From assembly GCF_900116555.1 (NCBI RefSeq), contig NZ_FPAT01000007.1:1-64000 (forward strand): 64,000 nucleotides of DNA, written 5' to 3'. The stretch is from Actinopolyspora lacussalsi subsp. righensis (GTDB lineage Bacteria > Actinomycetota > Actinomycetes > Mycobacteriales > Pseudonocardiaceae). A program made the translations under genes and the position numbers. Shown here piece after piece: positions 19,090 through 27,482 of this stretch. Position 1 is the stretch's first letter, and the number at the start of each line of letters is the position of its first letter. The notes under the pieces are model-generated. The model worked only from the letters and a program-made list of their open reading frames with translations, ran no database searches and was not told the DNA's origin.

Positions 19090-19236
19090 ATACGGCCGGG
19101 GCTTTCGTTCGGGCTCGTGTGCGGGCATCCGCGCCCCGGTGGGCGGGGCGGACGCCGACGACCCGTCAATGGTGGACCGTGCCGTCCACCGCGATGGAAA
19201 CCGGGCGTGCGATGCGTTGTCGACGGTGTCGCGGGC

Positions 19237-19944
19237 ATGCTGAGAGTCGTGAACCATGAGAACACTCCCGTCCGAGTACTGGTGGTCGACGACGAAGCGG
19301 GTGTCCGGACCGCCCTGCGTCGCGGCTTGTCCGCCGAAGGTATGGAGGTCACCGTTTGCGCGGAGGGGCACGAAGCGCTCCGGCTGGGCGCGACGGGATC
19401 GTTCGACGTCATTCTGCTGGACGTGCTGCTTCCCGGCCTGTCCGGTTACCGGGTGCTGGAGCGGTTACGGCATCGCGGGATACACACACCGGTGCTGCTG
19501 GTATCGGCCAAGGACGGTGAGTTCGACCAGGCCGACGGGCTGGATCTGGGAGCCGACGGCTACGTGGTCAAGCCGTTCTCGTTCGTGGTGCTGGCCGCGC
19601 AGGTGCGGGCGCTCGTTCGCAGGGGTGACATCCCCGCCAGGCAGGAAAGCCTCCGGGTCGGTGAACTCGAGATCGACCGCTCCGGACGCAAGGTCAGCTG
19701 GGCCGGTGATCCCATCGCGTTGTCCCCCAGGGAGTACAAACTGCTGGTGGCGTTGGCGAGTCGCCCGGGCACGGTGCTGACCAAGGAGGACCTGCTGCAG
19801 GCGGTGTGGGGCAACGACCAGGAGGTCACCCGCAACGTGGTGGAGGTCTACGTCGGTTATCTGCGGCGCAAGCTCGACGCGGTCGGTGCGGGAGAACTGG
19901 TGGAGACGGTGCGCGGCCACGGGTACCGGATGAACGATGCGTGA
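19237..19944 (+). CDS. OmpR-family response regulator (MprA-like)
   Basis: A 235-aa DNA-binding regulator. The receiver domain has the acidic pair in VLVVDDE, phospho-acceptor Asp62 (ILLDVLLPG), Ser90 and Lys112 (VVKPFS). The C-terminal winged helix (SPREYKLLVALASRPG, TRNVVEVYVGYLRRKL, VRGHGYRM) binds DNA. It is followed 57 nt later by its kinase. ATG 19237 is used; GTG 19249 is an equally short alternative, and the frame upstream to 19078 has no homology. The nearby CTGAGA tandem box and its second copy before sigE support assignment to the MprA group, which in mycobacteria controls sigE; that is inference. Confidence 0.88.
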   Translation: MLRVVNHENTPVRVLVVDDEAGVRTALRRGLSAEGMEVTVCAEGHEALRLGATGSFDVILLDVLLPGLSGYRVLERLRHRGIHTPVLLVSAKDGEFDQADGLDLGADGYVVKPFSFVVLAAQVRALVRRGDIPARQESLRVGELEIDRSGRKVSWAGDPIALSPREYKLLVALASRPGTVLTKEDLLQAVWGNDQEVTRNVVEVYVGYLRRKLDAVGAGELVETVRGHGYRMNDA

Positions 19945-20001
19945 AGCACGGCGTCGGTTCGGCCCCGCTGTTCCAGCCCGGCACGAAGGGCGTGCCACCT
20001 C

Positions 20002-21396
20002 ATGAGACGCCGTTTCCGGTTCGTGGCCGGTCGCGGTCCCCGTGCCTGGTGGAGGCGGCGGACCGTGCAGTTCCGCACCAGCGTCGCCGCCGTGTTCGCC
20101 TCGCTGCTCGGGCTGGCCGTGATCGTGTCCATCAGCGGTGCGTTCATCGGGCTGCTCTCGCTGGAGTCGGTGGACACGAGGCTTCGCACCGAGTCGCGTG
20201 CCGCCGCGGCGAACCTGACCGGGGGTTCCGCTCCCGGGCGGGTCGCCGGAGACGGCATCCGGGTGCTGGACACCGCGGGCAACCCGGTGGACGGACGGGG
20301 GGCCACCGCGCTGCGGCCGTGGGAGATCAACAGTCTGAAAGCGGGCAAGGGCGTCACCAGAGCCGGTGGAAGTGGTGGTTCCGGTGCGGGAGTGCGCTGG
20401 GTGGGTCGTGTGGTGGCCGCGCCGAGCGGCAAACCCCTGCTGGTGCTGGCCCGGACGGACCTCTCGGCCTATCGCGACGTTCGCACCACCGCGAACCGGG
20501 TGCTCGGGCTCGGATCACTGGTGGTCGCGCTGATGGTGGGCACGGCGACCTGGTCGGCCGTACGCGGGGCGCTTCGCCCGGTGCGCCGGATGCGGTTGGC
20601 CGCGGCGCGACTGCCGGTGGGGGAGCGACTGCCGCTGCCGGAGGCCGACGACGAGCTGCGCTCGCTCGCGCGGGCGACCAACGACATGCTCGCCCGGCGT
20701 GACGCGGACACCGAGCGACTGAGCAGGTTCACCGGGGACGCGGCGCACGAACTGCGCAATCCGGTGGGCTCGATCCGGGCACAGGCGGAGGTCGCGGTGG
20801 TTCACCCCGATCCGGAACTGGCCCAGGAGACGCTGCGGCAGATCGAGCAGGAGGCCCGACGCCTGTCCGAGCTGGTGGAGGGGCTGCTGGCGCTGGCGCG
20901 CTCGGACACCGCGACACCTCCTGAAGGGGAACCGGTGGAACTCGTGGCGGCCGCACGCCTGGTGGTGGACCGGTCGAACACGGCGGGCACCGGAACCAGG
21001 GTGCGACTGGCCACACCACTGTCCGCCGTCACCGTGTGGTCCACGCCCGCCGAGGTCGCCACCGTGCTGGACAACCTCATCGCGAACGCGCTGCGCTACG
21101 CACGGGCCATCGTGCGTGTCTCCGTGCTGCCGACCTCGCGGGGCGCGCGGCTGCTCGTGGACGACGACGGGCCGGGCATAGCACCGGAGCATCGCCCCCA
21201 CGTGTTCGAGCGGTTCTACCGTGCCGAACCCGATCGCGCACGCGACGGTGGTGGCTCGGGGCTGGGACTGGCGCTGGTCGCCGAAGTGGTCCGACGACGC
21301 GGCGGATCGACACAGGTGGGGACTTCTCCGGAAGGGGGCGCGCGGTTCGAGGTTCGCCTTCCCGACCGGGGCGGTGACCGGACTCGGGGGTTGTGA
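20002..21396 (+). CDS. Sensor histidine kinase (MprB-like)
   Basis: A 464-aa membrane kinase with two spans (about 28-53 and 168-190) flanking a ~115-residue extracytoplasmic sensor. A HAMP domain (about 190-240), the phospho-acceptor His249 in DAAHELRNPVGSIRAQ, an N-box (VLDNLIANALRYA) and G-boxes (DDDGPGI, GGGSGLGLAL) follow. The sensor contains a Gly/Ser-rich stretch (AGGSGGSGAG). It should phosphorylate the response regulator encoded just upstream. The signal it detects is unknown; cell-envelope stress is inferred from the linked LolA/ABC operon and the shared box at sigE. Confidence 0.9.
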   Translation: MRRRFRFVAGRGPRAWWRRRTVQFRTSVAAVFASLLGLAVIVSISGAFIGLLSLESVDTRLRTESRAAAANLTGGSAPGRVAGDGIRVLDTAGNPVDGRGATALRPWEINSLKAGKGVTRAGGSGGSGAGVRWVGRVVAAPSGKPLLVLARTDLSAYRDVRTTANRVLGLGSLVVALMVGTATWSAVRGALRPVRRMRLAAARLPVGERLPLPEADDELRSLARATNDMLARRDADTERLSRFTGDAAHELRNPVGSIRAQAEVAVVHPDPELAQETLRQIEQEARRLSELVEGLLALARSDTATPPEGEPVELVAAARLVVDRSNTAGTGTRVRLATPLSAVTVWSTPAEVATVLDNLIANALRYARAIVRVSVLPTSRGARLLVDDDGPGIAPEHRPHVFERFYRAEPDRARDGGGSGLGLALVAEVVRRRGGSTQVGTSPEGGARFEVRLPDRGGDRTRGL

Positions 21397-21462
21397 CCGG
21401 AGCGGGGAGTGGCGGACTGCCCGAACCGTCGGTGTTCCGGCGTGTTCTCGCCCCGGGGAAAT

Positions 21463-21479
21463 CGCCCCGCACCGGGGCG
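21463..21479 (+). terminator. Short GC stem-loop after the kinase gene
   Basis: CGCCCCG and CGGGGCG are separated by CAC, giving a 7-bp stem. It would lie inside the next frame if that gene began at 21393, which is one reason to favour a start at 21495. Confidence 0.35.
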
Positions 21480-21494
21480 GGCACGATTCCTGTC

Positions 21495-22352
21495 GTGCTG
21501 GAATCCGCTTTCGCCGTCGACGCTCCCGTCCACGTGGTCGCCGCGGCGCTGCGGCACACCCGTACCGTGACCGGATTTCTCGGCGCGACAGCGGAACGAG
21601 CGCCCGAAGCGGTGGGGGAGCTGTTGCTGGCCGGCGATCGGTTTCCAGTCGCCGTCGGTGCGGGTGACGCGGCGGACCCCGATGACGCGGGCGGTGAAAG
21701 TGTCGGGGTGGGAACCGTGCTGCGTGCCGACGAGACGGGGCTGCGGTTGCGCCTCGACTCGCCCGCGGTCGATGGTTCGGCGCTGCTGGAGTTCAGGCCG
21801 GAGGAGCGTACGACGGGTAACCGGTCCCGTTGCGAGGTTCACCTGGCGGGGGATGGCCTCCCCGAGTGGTTGTGCGGGCGAGTGAGCGCCTGTCTCGCAG
21901 CGGTGCGGGAGCTCGTCTCGGAGTGGGCGCCCCGGCCGGTCGTGGTGGGTACCGCGCTCGTCGAGGACGGGATGTTGCTCGCGCAGCAGCGGCGTTATCC
22001 CGCTCACCACGCGGGCAGCTGGGAACTACCCGGCGGCAGGGTCGAACCGGGTGAGGGCGAGCCGGAGGCGGTGGTGCGGGAGTGCCGCGAGGAGCTCGCC
22101 ACCGAGGTGGTTCCGCTGGGGAGAGTGGGAACCGACATTCCGCTGTCAGCGGGGTCCGGCATGTCGCTGCGGGTTTGGCGGGCACGGCTGGCGGCGGGTG
22201 CGCGCCCGCCCGTTCCGGTGGAACACCGGGCGCTGCGCTGGATCGAACTCTCCCAGTTGGTGGGATTGGAATGGCTGGAGGCCGACCGGCTGTTGCTCGA
22301 CTCGCTGCGGAGGATCATGGTTGCCGAAAGCGGAAAACATGATCCAAAATAG
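21495..22352 (+). CDS. SRPBCC-like/Nudix hydrolase fusion protein
   Basis: A 285-aa two-part protein. Residues 1 to about 145 resemble a START/SRPBCC ligand-binding domain (LESAFAVDAPVHVVAAAL). Residues about 148-280 are a MutT-like Nudix domain with the box GRVEPGEGEPEAVVRECREE (181-200), close to GX5EX7REUXEE; the usual Gly after it is Ala. MutT-like enzymes hydrolyse nucleoside diphosphate-X compounds; the start of the domain (VVVGTALVEDGMLLAQQRRYP) fits 8-oxo-dGTP diphosphatases. GTG 21495 begins the fold directly; GTG 21393, overlapping the kinase stop, would add 34 residues without visible domain. Confidence 0.75.
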   Translation: MLESAFAVDAPVHVVAAALRHTRTVTGFLGATAERAPEAVGELLLAGDRFPVAVGAGDAADPDDAGGESVGVGTVLRADETGLRLRLDSPAVDGSALLEFRPEERTTGNRSRCEVHLAGDGLPEWLCGRVSACLAAVRELVSEWAPRPVVVGTALVEDGMLLAQQRRYPAHHAGSWELPGGRVEPGEGEPEAVVRECREELATEVVPLGRVGTDIPLSAGSGMSLRVWRARLAAGARPPVPVEHRALRWIELSQLVGLEWLEADRLLLDSLRRIMVAESGKHDPK

Positions 22353-22460
22353 CCCGAAGCGGATTCGCGACTAAATTTCGGATTTGTCTGAAATGTTCTT
22401 CCGGTTGGTCGAATAGTGTGGCGTTGTACGACGTTGCTCGCCTCGATTGTCGATCGGCGC

Positions 22461-22466
22461 TATCGT
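22461..22466 (+). promoter_or_regulatory. Leaderless promoter -10 (TATCGT)
   Basis: TATCGT ends 6 nt before the ATG of the YCII-domain gene, the same hexamer and spacing as in front of the D-amino-acid oxidase gene. Confidence 0.5.
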
Positions 22467-22472
22467 GAAAGA

Positions 22473-22778
22473 ATGTACGTAGTTCTGGTGCATTACACGG
22501 CCCCGTTGGCGGATGTGGACGCGCTGTTGCCGGATCATTCCGAATGGCTGTCCCATCATCAAGACTCCGGAGACTTCGTGGCTTCGGGAAGGCGGCACCC
22601 CCGAACCGGCGGAGTCATCATCGCGCGGTCCATGTCGCGTGGGCAGCTGGACGCCATCCTGGCGACCGACCCGTTCGTCGTGCACAAGGTGGCCAGTCAG
22701 GAGGTGATCGAGTTCCAGGCGCTTCGAACCATCCCGGAACTGGCCGATTACGCCGATCATCTGACCCCGGCGGAGTAG
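22473..22778 (+). CDS. YCII-related domain protein
   Basis: A 101-aa protein made up of one YCII domain (MYVVLVHYTAPLADVDALLP at the start, HSEWL with the conserved His, and ATDPFVVHKVASQEVIEF). The fold is a dimeric ferredoxin-like alpha/beta barrel. Members have a putative His-Asp active site, but cellular roles are mostly unknown. The start at 22473 is favoured over the upstream 22416 by the domain start and by a -10 element 6 nt upstream. Confidence 0.8.
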   Translation: MYVVLVHYTAPLADVDALLPDHSEWLSHHQDSGDFVASGRRHPRTGGVIIARSMSRGQLDAILATDPFVVHKVASQEVIEFQALRTIPELADYADHLTPAE

Positions 22779-23002
22779 CGAGCGGGCCGCCTCGGTTCGC
22801 GGCACCGTTCGCACGGTGTCGGGTTCCGGGGTGCTCGCGGGGCGGACAGCCCTGGTGCGCGTTCCTGGGGTGGACGGTTCGGGTGTCCCGGAGCCGGATG
22901 TCCTGGGGGCGGACGCTTCGGATCCGGATGCCGGAATTCGGGTTCCGGGTTTCGGGGGCCGGATGCGGGGTGCTCCGCGTAGTGACGTCCTCGGTTGGGG
23001 TG

Positions 23003-23191
23003 TTATTGCTCGGTCGTTTCGAGGGCCGCTTTCTTCTCCTTCTTTTTCCGCTTCTTGCGGGCTTTTTCGGCTTCCGCCGCCTTGGACTCCCGGAGTGCTT
23101 CGCGTAGTACCACGATCGGGCAGGTTTTGCACGCTGATTTCGAGTGGCAGCACTTTCGTTTCACCTTGATGGTGTCTTTCTTCTTTCCCAC
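23003..23191 (-). CDS. Small Cys/Lys-rich protein of unknown function, likely iron-regulated
   Basis: A 62-aa protein starting at a GTG with a strong AGGAGG 5 nt upstream, which makes it a convincing gene. The N-terminal part is basic and carries four cysteines plus His (KCCHSKSACKTCP; Cys14, 15, 21, 24), a plausible metal site. The C-terminal part is a charged helix (KAAEAEKARKKRKKKEKKAA). No enzyme domain is recognised. I recall similar short KCC..C..CP proteins in other actinobacteria but cannot name a family. It is divergent from typA, and its promoter is covered by a near-consensus iron box, pointing to control by an IdeR/DmdR-type repressor. Confidence 0.75.
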   Translation of the reverse strand: MGKKKDTIKVKRKCCHSKSACKTCPIVVLREALRESKAAEAEKARKKRKKKEKKAALETTEQ

Positions 23192-23223
23192 GTGGTCCTC
23201 CTGCGGGGAGCGGCGGTCAAGGG

Positions 23224-23242
23224 TGAGGATAGGCGAACCTAA
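23224..23242 (-). promoter_or_regulatory. Putative iron box (IdeR/DmdR site)
   Basis: The 19-mer TGAGGATAGGCGAACCTAA matches the consensus TTAGGTTAGGCTAACCTAA at 16 of 19 positions. On the minus strand it overlaps a -10 TATCCT (23226-23231) with TTGACC (23251-23256) as a possible -35 (19-nt spacer). Binding here would block transcription of the small Cys-rich gene 33 nt downstream when iron is plentiful. Confidence 0.6.
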
Positions 23243-23479
23243 CCCTGGTGGGTCAACCGTTGGCCGATGGTGTCGAGCCACACGACCGAATGACCGCCTC
23301 GGTGCACTACCCTGGGGGAGAAGAAGCAGGCCGCCGGAAGGGGAGCACGCCGCTGGCGTGTGATCACGAATTCGATTCCGCGGTGGCCACACCCGCCGGT
23401 TCCGTCGCGGGCGAACCATCCGGGTGGTTTCCGAAACGAAGCCGTTACCACGACCCGTACGACAGCCAGGAGTTCCTGC

Positions 23480-25387
23480 GTGTCCGCCACCAGTGTCGCC
23501 AGCCCGAACCAGCGCACCCGTACCGATCTGCGCAACATCGCGCTCGTCGCGCACGTCGACCACGGCAAGACCACCCTGGTGGATGCCATGCTCCGGCAGT
23601 CCGGCGCGTTCTCCGAGCGCACCGAGCCCGTTGACCGCGTGATGGACTCCAATGACCTGGAGCGGGAGAAGGGCATCACGATCCTGTCCAAGAACACCGC
23701 GATCCGGCGGGTGACTCCGGAGGGGTCGACGACCATCAACGTCATCGACACCCCGGGCCACGCCGACTTCGGCGGTGAGGTGGAACGTGGCCTGTCGATG
23801 GTCGACGGCGTCATGCTGCTGGTCGACGCCAGCGAGGGGCCGCTGCCACAGACCAGGTTCGTGCTGCGCAAGACCCTCGCGGCCGAGCTTCCGGTGATCC
23901 TGGTCGTCAACAAGGTGGACCGGCCGGACTCCAGGGTCGCCGAGGTGGTCGACGAGACCCACGAACTGCTGCTCGAACTCGCGGCCGAGGTCGGTGCCGA
24001 CGAGTCGGTGCTGGACATCCCCGTCGTCTACGCCTCCGCGAAGGCCGGGCGCTCCGACATGACCGCCCCGGCGCTGGGTGAGGTCCCCGAGAGCGACCTC
24101 ACACCGCTGTTCAACACCCTGCTCGAGCACGTGCCCGCTCCGAAGGGGGATCCGCAGGCTCCGCTGCGCGCGTTGGTCACCAACCTCGACGCGTCCTCGT
24201 TCCTGGGCAGGATCGGCATGTGCCGGATCCACGCCGGTGAGCTGCGCAAGGGGCAGACCGTCGGGTTGTGCCGCGAGGACGGCAGCGTGGAGAAGGTGCG
24301 GCTGACCGAGCTGATGGTCACCGAGAACCTGGAGCGGGTCAACGCCGACTACGCCTCGGCCGGTGACCTGGTCGCCATCGCGGGGATTCCCGACATCAAC
24401 ATCGGTGACACCCTCACGGATCCGGAGCAGCCGGATCCGTTGCCGCGCATCACGGTCGACGCCCCCGCCATCTCGTTGACGATCGGTACCAACACCTCGC
24501 CCACCGCGGGGCGCAACGGCGGTAGCAAGGTCACCGCCCGGCTGGTCAAGAACCGCCTGGACTCCGAGCTCGTCGGCAACGTCAGCCTGCGTGTCGTGGA
24601 CACCGAACGCCCGGACACCTGGGAGGTGCAGGGCCGTGGCGAGCTGGCCCTGGCCGTGCTGGTGGAGACCATGCGCAGGGAGGGATTCGAACTCACCGTG
24701 GGTAAGCCCGAGGTGGTCACCAAGACCATCGACGGCAAACTGCACGAGCCCTTCGAGCGCCTCTCCCTGGACATCCCGGAGGACCACCTGGGCGCGGTGA
24801 CCCAGTTGCTGGCCAGTCGCAAGGGCAAGATGGAGACCATGGACGGGCACGGCACCGGCCGGATCAAGCTCGACTACGTGGTTCCCGCGCGCGGACTGAT
24901 CGGTTTCCGCACCGAGTTCCTCACCGAGACCAGGGGAGCGGGAATCGCCAACCACGTCTTCGAGGGCTACTACCCGTGGGCGGGTGAACTGCGCACCCGC
25001 AACAGCGGATCGCTCGTGGCCGACCGCACCGGTCCGGTCACCAACTACGCCCTGATGCAGCTGTCCGACCGGGGGACCTTCTTCGTCGAGCCCGGTGACG
25101 AGGTCTACGAGGGAATGGTTGTCGGGGAGAATCCCAGGGCCGAGGACCTGGACCTCAACGTCACCAAGGAGAAGAAGCTCACCAATATGCGCTCGGCCGG
25201 TTCCGAGGAGCTGGAACGGCTCGCTCGCCCGCGCAAGCTGGGCCTGGAGGAGGCGCTGGAGTTCTGCTCCGCGGACGAGTGCGTCGAGGTGGGACCCAAG
25301 GCGTTGCGCATTCGCAAGGTCACCCTGGACGGCACCCAGCGCGGCAGGGAACGCTCCCGGGCCAAGTCCAGGGACTCGCAGGGCTGA
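23480..25387 (+). CDS. typA: GTP-binding translation factor TypA/BipA
   Basis: A 635-aa ribosome-associated GTPase of the EF-G-like family that aids ribosome assembly and stress growth. The G domain shows AHVDHGKTT (G1), KGITILSKN (G2), DTPGHADFGGEVER (G3) and NKVDRPD (G4). Domain II, the EF-G III/V-like domains and the BipA-specific C-terminal domain follow (RGLIGFRTEFLTETRG; NSGSLVADRTGPVTNYA). GTG 23480 is chosen for AGGAG 7 nt upstream and the TDLRNIALVAHVDHG start typical of the family; the longer frame to 23360 has no homology. In M. tuberculosis typA likewise neighbours lpqW. Confidence 0.97.
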   Translation: MSATSVASPNQRTRTDLRNIALVAHVDHGKTTLVDAMLRQSGAFSERTEPVDRVMDSNDLEREKGITILSKNTAIRRVTPEGSTTINVIDTPGHADFGGEVERGLSMVDGVMLLVDASEGPLPQTRFVLRKTLAAELPVILVVNKVDRPDSRVAEVVDETHELLLELAAEVGADESVLDIPVVYASAKAGRSDMTAPALGEVPESDLTPLFNTLLEHVPAPKGDPQAPLRALVTNLDASSFLGRIGMCRIHAGELRKGQTVGLCREDGSVEKVRLTELMVTENLERVNADYASAGDLVAIAGIPDINIGDTLTDPEQPDPLPRITVDAPAISLTIGTNTSPTAGRNGGSKVTARLVKNRLDSELVGNVSLRVVDTERPDTWEVQGRGELALAVLVETMRREGFELTVGKPEVVTKTIDGKLHEPFERLSLDIPEDHLGAVTQLLASRKGKMETMDGHGTGRIKLDYVVPARGLIGFRTEFLTETRGAGIANHVFEGYYPWAGELRTRNSGSLVADRTGPVTNYALMQLSDRGTFFVEPGDEVYEGMVVGENPRAEDLDLNVTKEKKLTNMRSAGSEELERLARPRKLGLEEALEFCSADECVEVGPKALRIRKVTLDGTQRGRERSRAKSRDSQG

Positions 25388-25421
25388 CCGAACGTTGCCG
25401 CCGGCCCGAACCGGTTCCGGT

Positions 25422-25449
25422 CCGACCCCGGGGTTTCGGGGGTGGTCGG
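25422..25449 (+). terminator. Imperfect stem-loop after typA
   Basis: CCGACCCCG (25422-25430) can pair with CGGGGGTGGTCGG (25437-25449) with a small bulge around GGGTTT. It lies 35 nt after the typA stop. Confidence 0.4.
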
Positions 25450-25636
25450 CAGGGGACTCCGCTCCCGCGCCGACCGTCTCGCGGAGTCGCCGGGTGGAAC
25501 CGGTTCGGAATGTGGCATGGTCGTGTCCGTTCGGAACCATGTGACGGCAGGGCGGCGGGTAGAACGACGTCGCCCGTGTGGGGGCGTCCGTGAGGGTCGT
25601 GGTTCCGGCCGGATCCGCAACGGAGGTTCGTCCAGC

Positions 25637-27385
25637 GTGTACCGAACTCGGCGTCGTGTGCTTCCCGTCGTGTCACTGCTGTTGGTCTCGTTGACCGTGC
25701 TCGCGGGTTGCACGAACGCGCCGCCACCACCGCTGGTCGAGTCGACCTCGCCGAGCCCCAGCTCCGAACCCCCGAGCGAACCACCCAAACCCAAGGTCGT
25801 CGTGGCGAGCGTCGACGAACTGCGCGGTGGTTTCAACCCGCACGTGCTGGCCGACCAGTCACCGGTCACCGACGCGCTGGCCGAACTCATGCTTCCCTCG
25901 GCGTTCGTGCCCGGCAAGAACGGTGAACGGGTGCTCAACGAGACGTTGCTGGAATCGGCCGAGGTGGTCGAGGACGCCGAGAAGTTCACCGTGCGCTACC
26001 GGATTCGCACCGCGGCGGGCTGGTCGGACGGCGCGCCGATCGCGGCGGAGGACTTCGTCTACCTCTGGGAGCAGCTCCGCAGCCAGCCCGGGGTGATCAA
26101 TCCGGTGGGCTACCGGCTGATCTCGAACGTGGAGTCCCGTCAGGGCGGAAAAACCGCGCGGGTCACCTTCGACAAGCCGTATCCGGGCTGGAAATCGCTG
26201 TTCGACCACCTGCTGCCCGCGCATCTGCTCAAGGACGCTCCCGGTGGGTGGGTGGACAACCTGGACTACGGATACCCCGCTTCCGGCGGACCGTTCGCCA
26301 TACGCACGTTCGACCTCGACCGTGGCGAGGTCGTGCTGATGCGCAACGAGCGCTACTGGGGCGACCCCGCCCAGTCCAACCGCATCGTGCTGCGCAAGGC
26401 GGCACGTGCCGAGAACATAACCGCGCTGCGCAGCGGGAACGTGCAGGTGGGGATGTTCTCGGCCGATGCCGCCACGATGGATGCGCTGCGCGGTCTCGGT
26501 GAGGACGTCCAGCTGACCACGATGCCCCGTCCGGTGAGCAGCACACTGTTGCTGCGGCCGAACAGTCCACAGCTCGGCGACGTTCGGGTACGCCGAGCCG
26601 TGCTGGCCGCGCTGGACCGGCAGGAGCTGATCGACACCGGGACCGGTGGCGGCCCGGCCGCGAACCTTCCCGCCCACGCCCAGGTGCTGGCCCCCTCCCA
26701 GCCCGGCTACGTTCCCACCGAGCCCTCCGGCGACTACACGGAAGATCCCTCGCCGAAACGCGTCGAGCAGCTGCTCACCAAGGCGGGATACCAGCACAGC
26801 GGTGGTAGCTGGGTGCGGAACGGCTCACCGCTGAACCTGGTCATCGCCGCCCAGTTCCGGGAGGACTCCCACGAGGCGATCGCCAACTCCGTGGCGGAAC
26901 AGCTCAACGAACAGGACATCCAGACCACCGTTGTCACCCCCAAGGGTGATGAGCTCTACCGCACCATGCTCACTACGGACCCCGATGTGCAGGACCCACC
27001 GAGTTCCGCCGGTATCGACCTCGCGGTCGTCTCCCGGCCGGTGAGCACCGATCCCGCCGCCACCTTGGCCGCACAGTGGGGTTGTCCTGCGGTCGATCCC
27101 GACACGGGACGGACGCGCCGGTTCAACATGGTCGGTTTCTGCGATCAGCTACTGCAGCCGACGATCGAGGCGGCCACGACCGGAGAGGCTCCCTTCCGAC
27201 GCGCCTCCGAGCGGGTCGAGCCCGCCCTGTGGTCCGAGGCGGTCGCACTGCCGCTCTACCAGGAGGCGCAGGTGCTCGCCGTGCGGCGGGAGGTCAGCGG
27301 AGTGCACGACGGTCCCGGGTTCGCGGGTCCGTTCAGCAGTGCGGGTGAGTGGGTGGGAACACCCGGTGAGAGCTACGACTGGTGA
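25637..27385 (+). CDS. LpqW-like family 5 solute-binding lipoprotein
   Basis: A 582-aa lipoprotein with lipobox LAGC (Cys25), a Pro/Ser-rich linker (APPPPLVESTSPSPSSEPPS) and an SBP_bac_5 (DppA/OppA-type) body (GWSDGAPIAAEDFVYLWEQL; SGGPFAIRTFDLDRGEVVLMRNERYWG). No permease or ATPase gene is nearby. An orphan of this family directly after typA matches the place of M. tuberculosis LpqW, which helps regulate mannosylated lipid synthesis rather than import peptides; this role is inferred from synteny. GTG 25637 has GGAGG 10 nt upstream and gives a clean signal peptide. Confidence 0.8.
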   Translation: MYRTRRRVLPVVSLLLVSLTVLAGCTNAPPPPLVESTSPSPSSEPPSEPPKPKVVVASVDELRGGFNPHVLADQSPVTDALAELMLPSAFVPGKNGERVLNETLLESAEVVEDAEKFTVRYRIRTAAGWSDGAPIAAEDFVYLWEQLRSQPGVINPVGYRLISNVESRQGGKTARVTFDKPYPGWKSLFDHLLPAHLLKDAPGGWVDNLDYGYPASGGPFAIRTFDLDRGEVVLMRNERYWGDPAQSNRIVLRKAARAENITALRSGNVQVGMFSADAATMDALRGLGEDVQLTTMPRPVSSTLLLRPNSPQLGDVRVRRAVLAALDRQELIDTGTGGGPAANLPAHAQVLAPSQPGYVPTEPSGDYTEDPSPKRVEQLLTKAGYQHSGGSWVRNGSPLNLVIAAQFREDSHEAIANSVAEQLNEQDIQTTVVTPKGDELYRTMLTTDPDVQDPPSSAGIDLAVVSRPVSTDPAATLAAQWGCPAVDPDTGRTRRFNMVGFCDQLLQPTIEAATTGEAPFRRASERVEPALWSEAVALPLYQEAQVLAVRREVSGVHDGPGFAGPFSSAGEWVGTPGESYDW

Positions 27386-27482
27386 TCCGTTCAGGTCCGG
27401 CGTCGCTCGGAAATCAGGTGGTCCCGCACGGCCTGGTCGGTTAGGTTGACCGGGGTCGGCACACCGAAGGGAGCGAACCGTC

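Noticed and set aside
22779-23002. GC-rich gap with repeated CCGGATG as a possible small gene or repeat
   Set aside because: Copies are short and irregular, and no frame has a ribosome site or plausible protein.
23003-25540. An 845-codon open frame antisense to typA
   Set aside because: It is the antisense shadow of a highly conserved gene; only its last 62 codons (23191-23003) have a ribosome site and gene-like composition, and these are reported as a small gene.
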